NCBI RefSeq assembly: GCF_900108855.1 | Contig: NZ_FNXY01000001.1 | Location: 124,001-188,000 of the forward strand | Source of the DNA: Dyadobacter koreensis | GTDB taxonomy: Bacteria > Bacteroidota > Bacteroidia > Cytophagales > Spirosomataceae | DNA length: 64,000 nucleotides | Reading direction: 5' to 3' | In this document: in pieces, positions 9,692 through 18,089 of the stretch | How positions within the stretch are numbered: the stretch's first letter is position 1 | Layout of the letters: every line of letters starts with the position of its first letter | Notes under the pieces: generated by a model | What the model saw: the letters and a program-made list of their open reading frames with translations, nothing else | Told to the model about the DNA's origin: nothing | The model's database searches: none | Position numbers and translations under genes: made by a program

Positions 9692-11195
9692 CCGTGATGC
9701 TGTTTATAAGATGCTGGCTAAGATTACCAATTGTTTTAACATTGAACCAAACCGCATTCACATCCAGTAATAGTCCATTGGTAATATGGCCAAGAGCATA
9801 AAAATCCGGGCACGATTTTCCCCGATTTATTACCTGCATCGTCTGCGTATTAATCTTAATTCCGCCCGCCTTTTCCGGCTCAATAAGTTTTCGTGTTGCA
9901 AGATTTTTAACCAGTTCAGATTTCATATCTTTTACGGCAGAAGCTGGCCCAGTTGCGTTAATCAGGAATTTTTCTTTCCTTTTTTTATCCTGACAAGTCA
10001 GAACAAAGCGCTCATCACTTTCGTCAAAAGCAACATCTTCAAGCTTGGGAATCACCTCAAGCTGGCCTGCTTCAAATAGTTTTTCAATTCTTTTGGCGTT
10101 TACCAAGGGCATACAGTGCCTGTTCACAGCCCAGTAACCACCGAGCCAGCTCTTAAACCGGAGCTTGTCGTTTTCGTCCAAAAGTTTCCACATCTGAGAA
10201 CTTTCATAGCGAAGCGCGTAAGGGATATTCATCAGCGCATCGCCGCCTTGTTCAGCGATCGCTATATCTTTTTTTAGAAGTTTATCGGCCTTAACTCCTG
10301 TTCGTTTTGTCTTTTTCCAGTTTATTTTCTTGCCTTTAAAGTTTTCCGCCTCCTTCTTAAATAAGCGGAATATTTCAAAAATCGTCGGGCTTCTCAACTC
10401 TTCGCGTTGAATTTTATGTAAATTGCTCACCGTCAAATGCTGGCAATTGTAAGATTCAGGTTTTTCCACCTGGACTCTGGGCATTAATCCGTCCAGAGAA
10501 TAAAAGGTGATTTTCCCCTGGTGATCATTATCGGCTAACGTCATCAGCGCATCGATTGCACTTAAACTAGATCCCAAGATGCCAACGTTTTCATTTCTGG
10601 GAACGCGATCAAGAATTTTCGAGGAAGGCCACGGAGAGTCGAAATAATTCTTTTTGTCACTCAGTTCTTCATACATATTAGCAACCGGGGTTCCTGTTGC
10701 CAGGACGGCAAAGTCGCACAATTTTCTTTGTCCGGATGATAGTTGAATCGAATAACCATTTTTCTGCTTTTCGATATCGGTGGCACTTGCCTTGATTAAA
10801 TCGACGGACATTCCCTCTTTTTCTGCCAACTCGAAATATAAATCAAATTGCTCTTTCAGGTAATCACCATACAATCTGCGGGTTGTAAATGCCTGATCCT
10901 CCCCTTGGTTATCGACAATCTCTTTCCCGACTCTGGAATCATGTTTTTTTAGCCATTCACTAAAATGTGCAGGTTCGGCAAAATGAATTCCCATAAGGTC
11001 AGCCTGTGTATTGAGAATGTGCCCGGGCTGTTTGGTACCAAATGCGAGCCCTTTTCCGACTTCCTCATTTTCTTCGATAATAGTTATGGAAACTTTCTTA
11101 TGAGAATTGGCGATTCTAAGTTGGAGAAAAAGCTCAATGAAAAGTGATATGCCGCAGGCACCTCCTCCAATAATGGTAATATTAGTTAAATGCAT
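9675..11195 (-). CDS. FAD/NAD(P)-binding protein
   Basis: About 506 residues from the ATG at 11195; a TTG two codons upstream is also in frame. The N-terminal dinucleotide fold is clear (ITIIGGGACGISLFIEL), followed by the family feature GKGLAFGTKQPGHILNTQA typical of the FAD-NAD(P)-binding family (PF13454 type). A second nucleotide motif is NVGILGSSLSAIDALMTL, and a closing segment is YALGHITNGLLLDVN. These are soluble flavoproteins of largely unknown reaction, distantly like ornithine/lysine N-monooxygenases. It forms an overlapping two-gene operon with the AEC permease, so a shared small-molecule substrate is plausible. Confidence 0.85.
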   Translation of the reverse strand: MHLTNITIIGGGACGISLFIELFLQLRIANSHKKVSITIIEENEEVGKGLAFGTKQPGHILNTQADLMGIHFAEPAHFSEWLKKHDSRVGKEIVDNQGEDQAFTTRRLYGDYLKEQFDLYFELAEKEGMSVDLIKASATDIEKQKNGYSIQLSSGQRKLCDFAVLATGTPVANMYEELSDKKNYFDSPWPSSKILDRVPRNENVGILGSSLSAIDALMTLADNDHQGKITFYSLDGLMPRVQVEKPESYNCQHLTVSNLHKIQREELRSPTIFEIFRLFKKEAENFKGKKINWKKTKRTGVKADKLLKKDIAIAEQGGDALMNIPYALRYESSQMWKLLDENDKLRFKSWLGGYWAVNRHCMPLVNAKRIEKLFEAGQLEVIPKLEDVAFDESDERFVLTCQDKKRKEKFLINATGPASAVKDMKSELVKNLATRKLIEPEKAGGIKINTQTMQVINRGKSCPDFYALGHITNGLLLDVNAVWFNVKTIGNLSQHLINSITGENSL

Positions 11196-11213
11196 ATTCA
11201 AGTATTATAAATC

Positions 11214-11253
11214 AGGCCAGCCGAATTGTTTTTTTACAATTTCTGACTGGCCT
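11214..11253 (-). terminator. Hairpin between AI-2E and FAD-protein genes
   Basis: Arms AGGCCAG (11214-11220) and CTGGCCT (11247-11253) enclose a second pairing segment AATTG/CAATT, giving a two-part stem. A U-rich stretch follows on the minus strand (GATTTATAAT). It sits in the 104-base gap after the AI-2E gene, so it probably separates that transcript from the FAD/AEC operon. The T-run is weak. Confidence 0.4.
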
Positions 11254-11298
11254 AAAACAATCGTGCTATAAAAAATTGAGAAAATTTTTGCCGTTATA

Positions 11299-12417
11299 CT
11301 AATTCACAACTTCCTTTGGGGCATCTTCCGGCATCTTATCACCAAGCAGTTTCCCCCAGGGCTTCAAACCCTCTATTCTGTCAAAAATAATTTTCAAAAC
11401 CGCAACGAAAGGAATCGATAAAAACATACCGCTCACACCCCATAGACGTCCACCGAGAAGCACTATAAGGATAGAAATCAGGGCATTAACTGATACTTTG
11501 GAAGAAACCACCCGCGGGACGATAATGTTATTATCAGCAAATTGTATCAGCGTGTAAGCTGCGACAATAAGCAGTGGCGTAGTCAAACTATCGCCGGTGA
11601 TCAATGACATTAAGACTGGTAAGCCTATCGCAACAATTCCGCCTATGTAGGGAATCAGATTTAATATTGCACCGATCACGCCAAGCAATACCGCGTATTT
11701 TACACCTAAAAGCAAAAGTGCTGCCGAATTCAGAACAGCAATAATTAAGGTTTCAATTAAAAGGCCAACGATGTAGCTCTGCACAGCGCTCTTGGTTTCC
11801 TGCAAAATTTCAGCCACCTGCTCCTCGTTGTCTTCTTCAAACACCTCATAGATAAAATTCAGTATGAGCGGCTTGTAAAGAAGCAGCAAAAAGATATACA
11901 AAGGGATCAGAACGAAGAACGTAAGCATGCCGACAAGCGTATCGAGAGTCTTGCCGATGTAAGCCTTGCTTCCATTCATAGCATCTTTGGCCATACTCAT
12001 CTGTTTTTCGGTTGAGATACCAAATTGAGTAGTCAGCCATTCCTGAAGATCATGAATAAGCGACAGTGACTTTTGCTCGAGTTGCGGCAACATTTGTCCA
12101 AACTGTGCAATCTGTGCTGACAGAAAAAACATAACCACTCCCAATACTAAAACGGCCAGCAGTATGGTCAGCACAATGGAAACGATTTTGTTAATTTTCC
12201 TGGTCACAAAAAAGTTAAAAACCGGATTAAGCAAAATTGCCAGCAGACCTGCAAAGGCGAACGGGACAATAACATCCTGCAAAAGCCACGCAATGTAGAA
12301 CAATAAATAAAGGCCGATGATAATAATCGGCGTTTTAATGTAAAAAGGATAACGGACTTCTCCATGCAATTCAGCACCGTCCTGGCCGGTGGATCTACCC
12401 CTGAAAATATTACTCAT
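11299..12417 (-). CDS. AI-2E family permease (PerM-like)
   Basis: 372 residues. Seven to eight transmembrane helices in the AI-2E layout: two N-terminal helices (IGLYLLFYIAWLL), two more (FVTRKINKIVSIVLTI), a large soluble stretch rich in Gln/Lys (about 110-160), then the conserved C-terminal group with LLGVIGAILNLIPYIGGIVA and SGMFLSIPFVAVLKIIFD. The family includes the E. coli AI-2 exporter TqsA and Na+/H+ antiporters, so the substrate is open. A second member lies at 41392-42486; the two are distinct paralogues, not a recent duplication. Confidence 0.9.
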   Translation of the reverse strand: MSNIFRGRSTGQDGAELHGEVRYPFYIKTPIIIIGLYLLFYIAWLLQDVIVPFAFAGLLAILLNPVFNFFVTRKINKIVSIVLTILLAVLVLGVVMFFLSAQIAQFGQMLPQLEQKSLSLIHDLQEWLTTQFGISTEKQMSMAKDAMNGSKAYIGKTLDTLVGMLTFFVLIPLYIFLLLLYKPLILNFIYEVFEEDNEEQVAEILQETKSAVQSYIVGLLIETLIIAVLNSAALLLLGVKYAVLLGVIGAILNLIPYIGGIVAIGLPVLMSLITGDSLTTPLLIVAAYTLIQFADNNIIVPRVVSSKVSVNALISILIVLLGGRLWGVSGMFLSIPFVAVLKIIFDRIEGLKPWGKLLGDKMPEDAPKEVVN

Positions 12418-12482
12418 TAATTATTAGCGTATGGATTCGTTGCAATACCGGCAACTACGATTTTTTAAGTTCAAGGTTACTG

Positions 12483-13295
12483 CTAATTTTGACTTACAGG
12501 CTCATTTTCCAGCAGATTAACTTCTACATGAAGCGATTGCAAAGTTGCATTCCCAAACTGTGTAATCATCGCCACGTCTGCAGCGTCACGGCCATGCGCA
12601 ATTTCTATACGATACCCTTCTGTCACTTCCTGCACAGCGTCAAATGTATACCATTCTCCGCCTATATAGACTTCAAACCATGCGTGAAGATCCATTTCCT
12701 GTAATTTATCCAAGTATCCAACAGTCATTCTTGCCGGGATGCTGAGCGCTCTGCAAAGTGAAATCGCCAGATGTGTAAAATCACGGCATACACCTATACG
12801 ATTCCTGGCGGTATCAAGCGCAGTAGTAGTGGAATCCGAAACTCCGTATTGATATTTAATATTCTGATGAATCCATTTTCTTATTTCTTCGACCTGATCA
12901 TATCCCGGCACAAAATTGCCTGCGATCTGGAAAGCCAGGTTACTGAGCTCCTGCAGATCAGACTGGCAGTAACGGCTTGGAAGAATATAGTACATCACTT
13001 CATCGGGAAGATCACCTACCAGAATATAACCCGGAACCGGTGATGGAATCTGCTTTGTTGGATTGACCTGGGCCTGTACCTCCGTTGTGATCGTAACCTG
13101 ACCATTAGGTAAAACGAAACGCTGACAGGCATTACCGTATAAATCGGTATATTCCGAAAAAGGGACTGAAGGTTCAATATTAAATCCCTCCTCTATAATG
13201 GATTGCCCATTTTGGCGTCGCGGACGCAGCATGCAAATCACATTTGTTGGCGCGTAAACATTGTAGGTAATGACGCTTCTACCTTTCATTTTCAT
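12483..13295 (-). CDS. Transglutaminase-like protease-fold protein
   Basis: 270 residues. The transglutaminase-like Cys-His-Asp triad is visible: Cys in RIGVCRDFTHLAISLCRALS, His in DLHAWFEVYI, and Asp in WYTFDAVQE. The N-terminal beta domain (to about residue 120) is typical of the transglutaminase family with Bact_transglu_N-type starts. There is no signal peptide, so it is probably cytoplasmic. Such proteins act as proteases or amidases rather than crosslinkers. The gene stands alone between AI-2E and a divergent gene. Confidence 0.88.
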   Translation of the reverse strand: MKMKGRSVITYNVYAPTNVICMLRPRRQNGQSIIEEGFNIEPSVPFSEYTDLYGNACQRFVLPNGQVTITTEVQAQVNPTKQIPSPVPGYILVGDLPDEVMYYILPSRYCQSDLQELSNLAFQIAGNFVPGYDQVEEIRKWIHQNIKYQYGVSDSTTTALDTARNRIGVCRDFTHLAISLCRALSIPARMTVGYLDKLQEMDLHAWFEVYIGGEWYTFDAVQEVTEGYRIEIAHGRDAADVAMITQFGNATLQSLHVEVNLLENEPVSQN

Positions 13296-13517
13296 AAGTA
13301 TTCTGGATTTTAGTCTGGTTATATTTTTCCTTTATTACAATTATGCCAGTTATTTGAAAGGGATAAAAAGTGTCATTTCAGGAAATACACCGGGCACGTA
13401 CGCTACAAAATTGCTCGAATAGTTAGTGAACGGTCTTATAGAATAATTTTAGCTACGTATTTATAATTAATTTTACCGTTGATTATACCTCTGCAAATTA
13501 ACGACACACAGATCTTT

Positions 13518-14078
13518 ATGGAAAAGAACCTATTTGGGCAGGATTACGCCCCGGAATCGGTGTCCGACCAGCTATTGTTACAATTAAATGGAATTGAATT
13601 TTCAGATTCCTTTATAGAAATCTTGCGTAGGACGGAACAACGCGCGAATACGTTCCGGCGGTTCTATCAGGAAGAACATCTGGAAGAAATTCAGCTGCTT
13701 ACCTTTCTGCGGGACATTCTGCAAGAAATCAGCCATTTGCTTGAAATTTGTCCCGGCTCTATTACCTATGATTTCGATGATATCTGGTTACAGAAGAATA
13801 AGGCAATACTTCTGGCAATCTTGCTGGACTGCCTTTTAGCAGAGATCCCAAAGGGTAATGGTTTTGGTAAGGAACCTCAAATCAAAATTCAATGCCGCTT
13901 TCAATATGGGAAACTAGAATTTCTTTATGGTATCGTCGGTGATACAGACCCATTATTTAAAAACCTATCGCCGCACTGCAACAGCCTTATTGAAACTGTC
14001 GTCAGGATGCTAAATGGTAAAAGCAGCTTTCACGCTGAAGAAAACTTTTGCTTCGAGTTATCATTTAAAAATGCTTAG
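13518..14078 (+). CDS. Degenerate histidine-kinase-like protein
   Basis: About 186 residues from the ATG at 13518; a TTG thirteen codons upstream gives 199. Its layout resembles the HisKA_2/HWE dimerisation helix plus HATPase fold: a helical segment with EEIQLLTFLRDILQEISHLL, then a region aligning with the N-box position (LLAILLDCLLAEIPKG), strands (IKIQCRFQYGKLEFLYGIVG) and a terminal beta segment (FCFELSFKNA). The catalytic Asn of the N-box and the glycine-rich G1/G2 motifs are missing, and no phospho-acceptor His is in the expected place. It may be a non-catalytic kinase-fold adaptor. The resemblance is by eye only. Confidence 0.5.
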   Translation: MEKNLFGQDYAPESVSDQLLLQLNGIEFSDSFIEILRRTEQRANTFRRFYQEEHLEEIQLLTFLRDILQEISHLLEICPGSITYDFDDIWLQKNKAILLAILLDCLLAEIPKGNGFGKEPQIKIQCRFQYGKLEFLYGIVGDTDPLFKNLSPHCNSLIETVVRMLNGKSSFHAEENFCFELSFKNA

Positions 14079-14291
14079 TCAAGTCTACAAAGCGAGGATT
14101 GTTACTAAACAGTAACCGTAATTCGTTTTGCATTTTATGCGCATATTTCGGTTCAGCTCTCAAAGGAATACACTTCCTATCAATCAGGTTATCAATTATT
14201 TATAGCGTTGAATAAATCGGCCTTTGAATTCGGATACGTTTCTTTTACCATTACTAATAAAAGATTTGCCGCCTGATTTAACTGCCCAGGC

Positions 14292-15266
14292 ATGAATAAA
14301 TTTTACCTCCCTGACAAAACCAGCAACAATTTTGATTTTCCAGGATTAGCGGCAGCTCTGGGTGTTCTGTCCACCCATTGTTTTAATTTATCTTGATAAA
14401 GCGGATCAAGAACCCTTGCGATTATTAGATGCCAATTCTTTAAGTTTTTATGCCGTTAGAGTGTTCTTAAAATAAGTAGTTTCTTAATTGGTAAGAGCGC
14501 ACAAAACAGTGTTTCCGCATCTTCGTTTTTTTCGAAAAGAGCTTTAAGAATTTTCCCTGCTCTTATTACTACTGTCCTGATGAGTATTTTTATTCTCGGG
14601 CCACTAGATACTAAGCTAAGCCTGAGAGATTATTTTAGGTTGACTTATAAGTTTACTTTTTATTTTGGTATTTATTTAATTTTCAAACTAGGGCTATTAA
14701 AAAAGCGATTTTTTCTATTGATCAGTAGGCGGTTGTCGTTTTATCAGAGCACTACGGCTTGAAAATCCCATCTTGCAAGCCCACTATCCCCCGGTGAACA
14801 TGTCAGTGGGTCACTTGATCGAATTTTTTATCTTTTTTTCCAGCGGAGCACTTTTTTTCCTTGATCAAACCGAGGTTCCTTTTTCAAGACTTTTAGGCTT
14901 TCTTGCGGCCACCGCTCTGGGGTTGTTTATAAACTTTTCTAGTTTCCCACTCAGCCGGATCTTGCTATATTTGCTGCTCTCGTACGTAATTTTCCTTTTT
15001 TGCCGAATGAAAAGCAAAATCAACAGGGCCGGAACATACGGAGACTTCTCATATGGCATATATCTTTACGCCTTCCCTATACTGCAACTTCTGATACACG
15101 ATTATCCAAACCTGCCGATTGTTTATTTTTAATTTTCACATTGTTGCTGAGGCTCCCGATAGCCTGCTTTTCCTGGCATTTAATAGAACTTCCTATGTTA
15201 AAGCGGACGCAATGGACGCAAAAAGAAATAACAGTCGACAGCGAACTGAGCAGTCAGGCAAGCTAG
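14292..15266 (+). pseudogene. Acyltransferase family 3 (OafA/YrhL-like) pseudogene
   Basis: A full-length membrane O-acyltransferase reading can be followed through four frame changes. It starts at ATG 14292 (NNFDFPGLAAALGV and the conserved histidine in STHCF) and stops at TGA 14394. Another frame continues (SLSFYAVRVFL, the GVDLFF-type motif); a further one reads SSFLIGKS, FFSKRALRIFPALI and ILGPLDTKLSLRDYF until TGA 14760. Then comes a segment from 14773 to 15132 (GDFSYGIYLYAFPI), and a last frame ends with CFSWHLIELPML and a TAG at 15264. The middle SLWTLPYE-type block appears deleted. Such enzymes acetylate cell-surface polysaccharides; this copy cannot be functional as one protein. Confidence 0.8.
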
Positions 15267-15661
15267 ATTTCCTGTGCAATTTGCTGTAATCTTTCAACAG
15301 TTATCGGCTTAACAATAAAATCTTTCACCGTCTGAAAGGTTTTCGCTTTTTTATATTCCTCTTCGTCCACAGACGAACTGACAATGTAGACCGGAATTGT
15401 TTTAGAAATCTGATTAACAAGAGGTTCGTACTTATCTAAAAATTGCCAGCCATCCAATATCGGCATATTCAGATCCAGCAAAATCACATCGGGAAGTGAA
15501 GCAATATTTGTAAGGTTTTGTTTGAAGTATTCAAGTGCGGGCTGGCCATTCTTAAAAAACTGTGTATCCGTAGATATTTCGGAACGGTTGATGATGTGTT
15601 TAATGGCGATGCTGTAAATCAAGTCATCGTCGATAACACAAACTGTATTGAGTTTATTCAT
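15263..15661 (-). CDS. Single-domain response regulator
   Basis: 132 residues forming only a receiver domain. The acidic pocket is D11-D13 (VIDDDLIY), the phospho-acceptor is D63 (ILLDLNMP), and the conserved lysine is in DFIVKPIT. There is no output domain, as in CheY/Rcp1-type regulators. Its start overlaps the end of the histidine kinase gene by 8 bases (15654-15661), so the two are translationally coupled and form a cognate pair. Rcp1-like receivers commonly partner phytochrome and other sensory kinases in Bacteroidota. Confidence 0.93.
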   Translation of the reverse strand: MNKLNTVCVIDDDLIYSIAIKHIINRSEISTDTQFFKNGQPALEYFKQNLTNIASLPDVILLDLNMPILDGWQFLDKYEPLVNQISKTIPVYIVSSSVDEEEYKKAKTFQTVKDFIVKPITVERLQQIAQEI

Positions 15662-17267
15662 TAAAGATTATTTTAAAAGTTGAACCTTCACCCAAGGCGC
15701 TTTCCAATTCAATCCTTCCTCCCTGGGATTCTATCTGCGTTTTCACCAGAAACAATCCCACCCCATGTGCATCCTTATGATCGTGAAATGTTTTGTATAG
15801 ACCAAAAATCTTCTGTCCGTGTAAGTTCAAATCAATCCCTAATCCATTGTCTCTGCATTCAAGAACTGTACATCCGTCTTCGTTCTTGTAAGAAAGTAAG
15901 TGGATGGAAGGATTTACAAGCGGCTTTCTGTATTTAATAGCATTTGATATTAGATTCAATAGAATGCTTTCAAGATAAATACGTGGAAAAAGTACTTTCT
16001 CCACCTCAAAAGTACAAACGATTTCAGCATGCTTAACATTGATATCCGATTCTAGAATTCCGAGTGTCTTGTCAGTAATCTTTCTAAAATCAAGCAACTC
16101 GGACACCATTACACTCTCCTTTATTTTTAACGCCTGCGATAGGTCTTCGAGTGTCGCATCCAGCCCTTGGGATACATTTTTTATCATTCCGAAAAGTTCT
16201 GCATTTTCGGCGTCAAGCTTCTCATTATTGACCAGCGATGAAATCAGCTGCAAATTACTCGCGTGATTCCGTATGTTGTGAGAAAGAATATGCGTGAAAT
16301 TTTTAAGCTGGCCATTATTTTTACTGGTAATTTCCAGTGATTTATTTAACGCCAGTTCTGTTGTTTTGTACCGATCGATGTCCATTAAGATCCCCCGGAC
16401 TTTAACCACTTTTCCTCCCCTGTTATAAAGAGGTTCACCAGAAATCCGCACCCATATTTTCCTGTCTGTGTATGTATTCAACAACAACTCAATATCCCAT
16501 TTGACACCATCTTTCCGGCCGCCTTCAAATGCTGCTGATAAAAGTGGCTTGTCCTGCTCATCAAAATAATCCAGTAAACTGATATTGTCCACTTTTGCAA
16601 CAGCCGGAAGCTCAATAATATCCAGTGCAGTTTTAGACCACGTAAATTTGTTTGAGAGCAAATCCTGCTCCCAACCCCCAACCCGGCTTATTCTTTCTGC
16701 TTCCGCCAAAAGAAACTCACTCCCTGCCAGTCTTTCCTCTACTATCCGTCGTTTTTTTATCTCAGCTTCTAATTCTCTGACGGTACGCAAAGAAAGAATT
16801 AATGGTAAGTTTTGATAGAGTTTATATACAGTCGTGATCGAAATAATTGCGGTAATAAATCTGATCAACGCACTTAGCCGATAAGCTGGCCACCAGAAAA
16901 TAATGGCATCTATTAAATGTGTCAAACCGCACATCATGATAAATGCCATAAAAAGCAGAATAACTTTATAAAAAGGAGTGTCTTTGATTTTCCCTACGAG
17001 TCGTAGCAGTAAAAGAGGAATTGCGAAATAGGCAGCCCAGATACCCAGATCAGAAAGAATATACAACCATCCATGAAAGTCCGTCCATTCGCCGCAGTGC
17101 CATCTCGCAGGCCAGGAACTTGTATTGAAAATATCGGTAAAAAAACCCGTAACCTGCCTCGGTAAAGAAGAGTTGGCAATAGCGACATTATGCACCTTAC
17201 CACAAACTGCAATACAGTCGTGCGGCTTGGTTTTTACAAGCTCGGGATATTCCAAAATAATGATCAA
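15654..17267 (-). CDS. Ethylene-receptor-like sensor histidine kinase
   Basis: 537 residues as read. The membrane domain (about 65-150) matches the plant ETR1/cyanobacterial ethylene-binding domain: D73 and Y80 in YILSDLGIWAAYFAIP, and I110, C113 and H117 in FIMMCGLTHLID. These have the same spacings as ETR1 D25/Y32 and I62/C65/H69; Cys and His ligate copper there. A PAS domain follows (about 185-300), then a dimerisation helix with H330 (FTHILSHNIRNH), N-box N442 (NLISNAIKY), DNGLG at 473 and a G2 box (HGVGLFLVK). No in-frame ATG precedes the sensor domain; candidates are TTG 17267 or a nearer non-standard codon. It is coupled to the receiver gene downstream. Ethylene or copper sensing is inference. 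Confidence 0.88.
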   Translation of the reverse strand: MIIILEYPELVKTKPHDCIAVCGKVHNVAIANSSLPRQVTGFFTDIFNTSSWPARWHCGEWTDFHGWLYILSDLGIWAAYFAIPLLLLRLVGKIKDTPFYKVILLFMAFIMMCGLTHLIDAIIFWWPAYRLSALIRFITAIISITTVYKLYQNLPLILSLRTVRELEAEIKKRRIVEERLAGSEFLLAEAERISRVGGWEQDLLSNKFTWSKTALDIIELPAVAKVDNISLLDYFDEQDKPLLSAAFEGGRKDGVKWDIELLLNTYTDRKIWVRISGEPLYNRGGKVVKVRGILMDIDRYKTTELALNKSLEITSKNNGQLKNFTHILSHNIRNHASNLQLISSLVNNEKLDAENAELFGMIKNVSQGLDATLEDLSQALKIKESVMVSELLDFRKITDKTLGILESDINVKHAEIVCTFEVEKVLFPRIYLESILLNLISNAIKYRKPLVNPSIHLLSYKNEDGCTVLECRDNGLGIDLNLHGQKIFGLYKTFHDHKDAHGVGLFLVKTQIESQGGRIELESALGEGSTFKIIFNE

Positions 17268-17450
17268 GTATGGGTTAAAATGCGCCTAAGAATTTCAAAG
17301 AAAATTCCCGTCAGAATGACAAATACACCGCCACTCAACGGGCATATTCAAGCTGAAAATCACTGAACTGCAACACTAATATAGAAAATTTTCTATCGAA
17401 TTTAAATACTAGAATTTTTACTGCAACAATAGTCAATCAGTAAAAGATAC

Positions 17451-17600
17451 ATGCTACATTATCCTTTCGCAATTGTCAAAATTATAATTTTCGGGCTGAT
17501 ATTAAATCAATTAGCATTCCTTGGAGTAATGGATCTAGTTAAAACGGCAAAGCATTTCAGCAAAAAAAACTGCCGCAGTCACCATGAACGGAAAGAATAA
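17451..17600 (+). CDS. Possible 49-residue membrane peptide
   Basis: An ATG-to-TAA frame of 49 codons encodes one hydrophobic helix (VKIIIFGLILNQLAFLGVM) followed by a Lys/His-rich tail. That topology is plausible for a small membrane protein. Its last third overlaps a minus-strand terminator. Chance occurrence cannot be excluded. Confidence 0.2.
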   Translation: MLHYPFAIVKIIIFGLILNQLAFLGVMDLVKTAKHFSKKNCRSHHERKE

Positions 17601-17631
17601 GAAATTTTCCAGGTCAAGAATGCTGCGGCAG
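17562..17631 (-). terminator. Long-loop intrinsic terminator
   Basis: Perfect 9-base arms, CTGCCGCAG (17570-17578) and CTGCGGCAG (17623-17631), are followed on the minus strand by eight T residues (17562-17569 on the opposite strand). The 44-base loop is longer than usual. It lies 32 bases after the stop of the 119-residue protein gene and should end that transcript. Confidence 0.65.
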
Positions 17632-17662
17632 GTACTCTGTTTAAAAACGTTTTTATTGCATT

Positions 17663-18022
17663 TTACAAATCGATGTTGTTCTGCTCCTCATTGGTAACAT
17701 TCATCAATGATTTTAGCGGCAATTCCACCTCCATGAAATCAAATTCCTGAGGCATTTTGCAACTCGCAGTCGTCTGTAAAATTGTCGAAACCGTCCAGAC
17801 AGGACCTCCCGAAGAAAGTCGCACATCTCCGTTTTCAATAATGATGTTATCCGGACTATTGTATAAAGTCTTTAACTCCTCTGTTTTGAATTCTTTTTCA
17901 TGCCTTTCCCAGTCATCATCATACCGAAAACATTTCACAGACGTACTTTCAACAGACTGAACATTCCAGATACCATCGAAAGAAGATTCCACAAGATCGC
18001 CGGGTTCCAGGTTTTGTTCCAT
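17663..18022 (-). CDS. Hypothetical protein with DUF2158-like segment
   Basis: 119 residues, soluble. It contains two similar beta-type modules: GDLVESSFDGIWNVQSVEST near residue 8, and GDVRLSSGGPVWTVSTIL near residue 65. The second resembles the YodC/DUF2158 signature (GDxVxLKSGGPxMTV), a small SH3-like barrel of unknown function. Between them is a charged stretch (DDDWERHEKEFKTEELK). Tandem modules in one chain would be unusual for that family, so this is offered as similarity only. It is monocistronic, followed by a terminator. Confidence 0.6.
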   Translation of the reverse strand: MEQNLEPGDLVESSFDGIWNVQSVESTSVKCFRYDDDWERHEKEFKTEELKTLYNSPDNIIIENGDVRLSSGGPVWTVSTILQTTASCKMPQEFDFMEVELPLKSLMNVTNEEQNNIDL

Positions 18023-18089
18023 TTAAATTAATCCTTTTGTGAATACTTTTGACCAATTTATATGGTTACCAAAACTATTCCAGCAGCAT

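Noticed and set aside
14173-14580. An apparent minus-strand decayed TPR or hydrolase gene opposite the acyltransferase remnant
   Set aside because: The minus reading is only the antisense of a plus-strand acyltransferase-3 sequence, which matches known family motifs much better.
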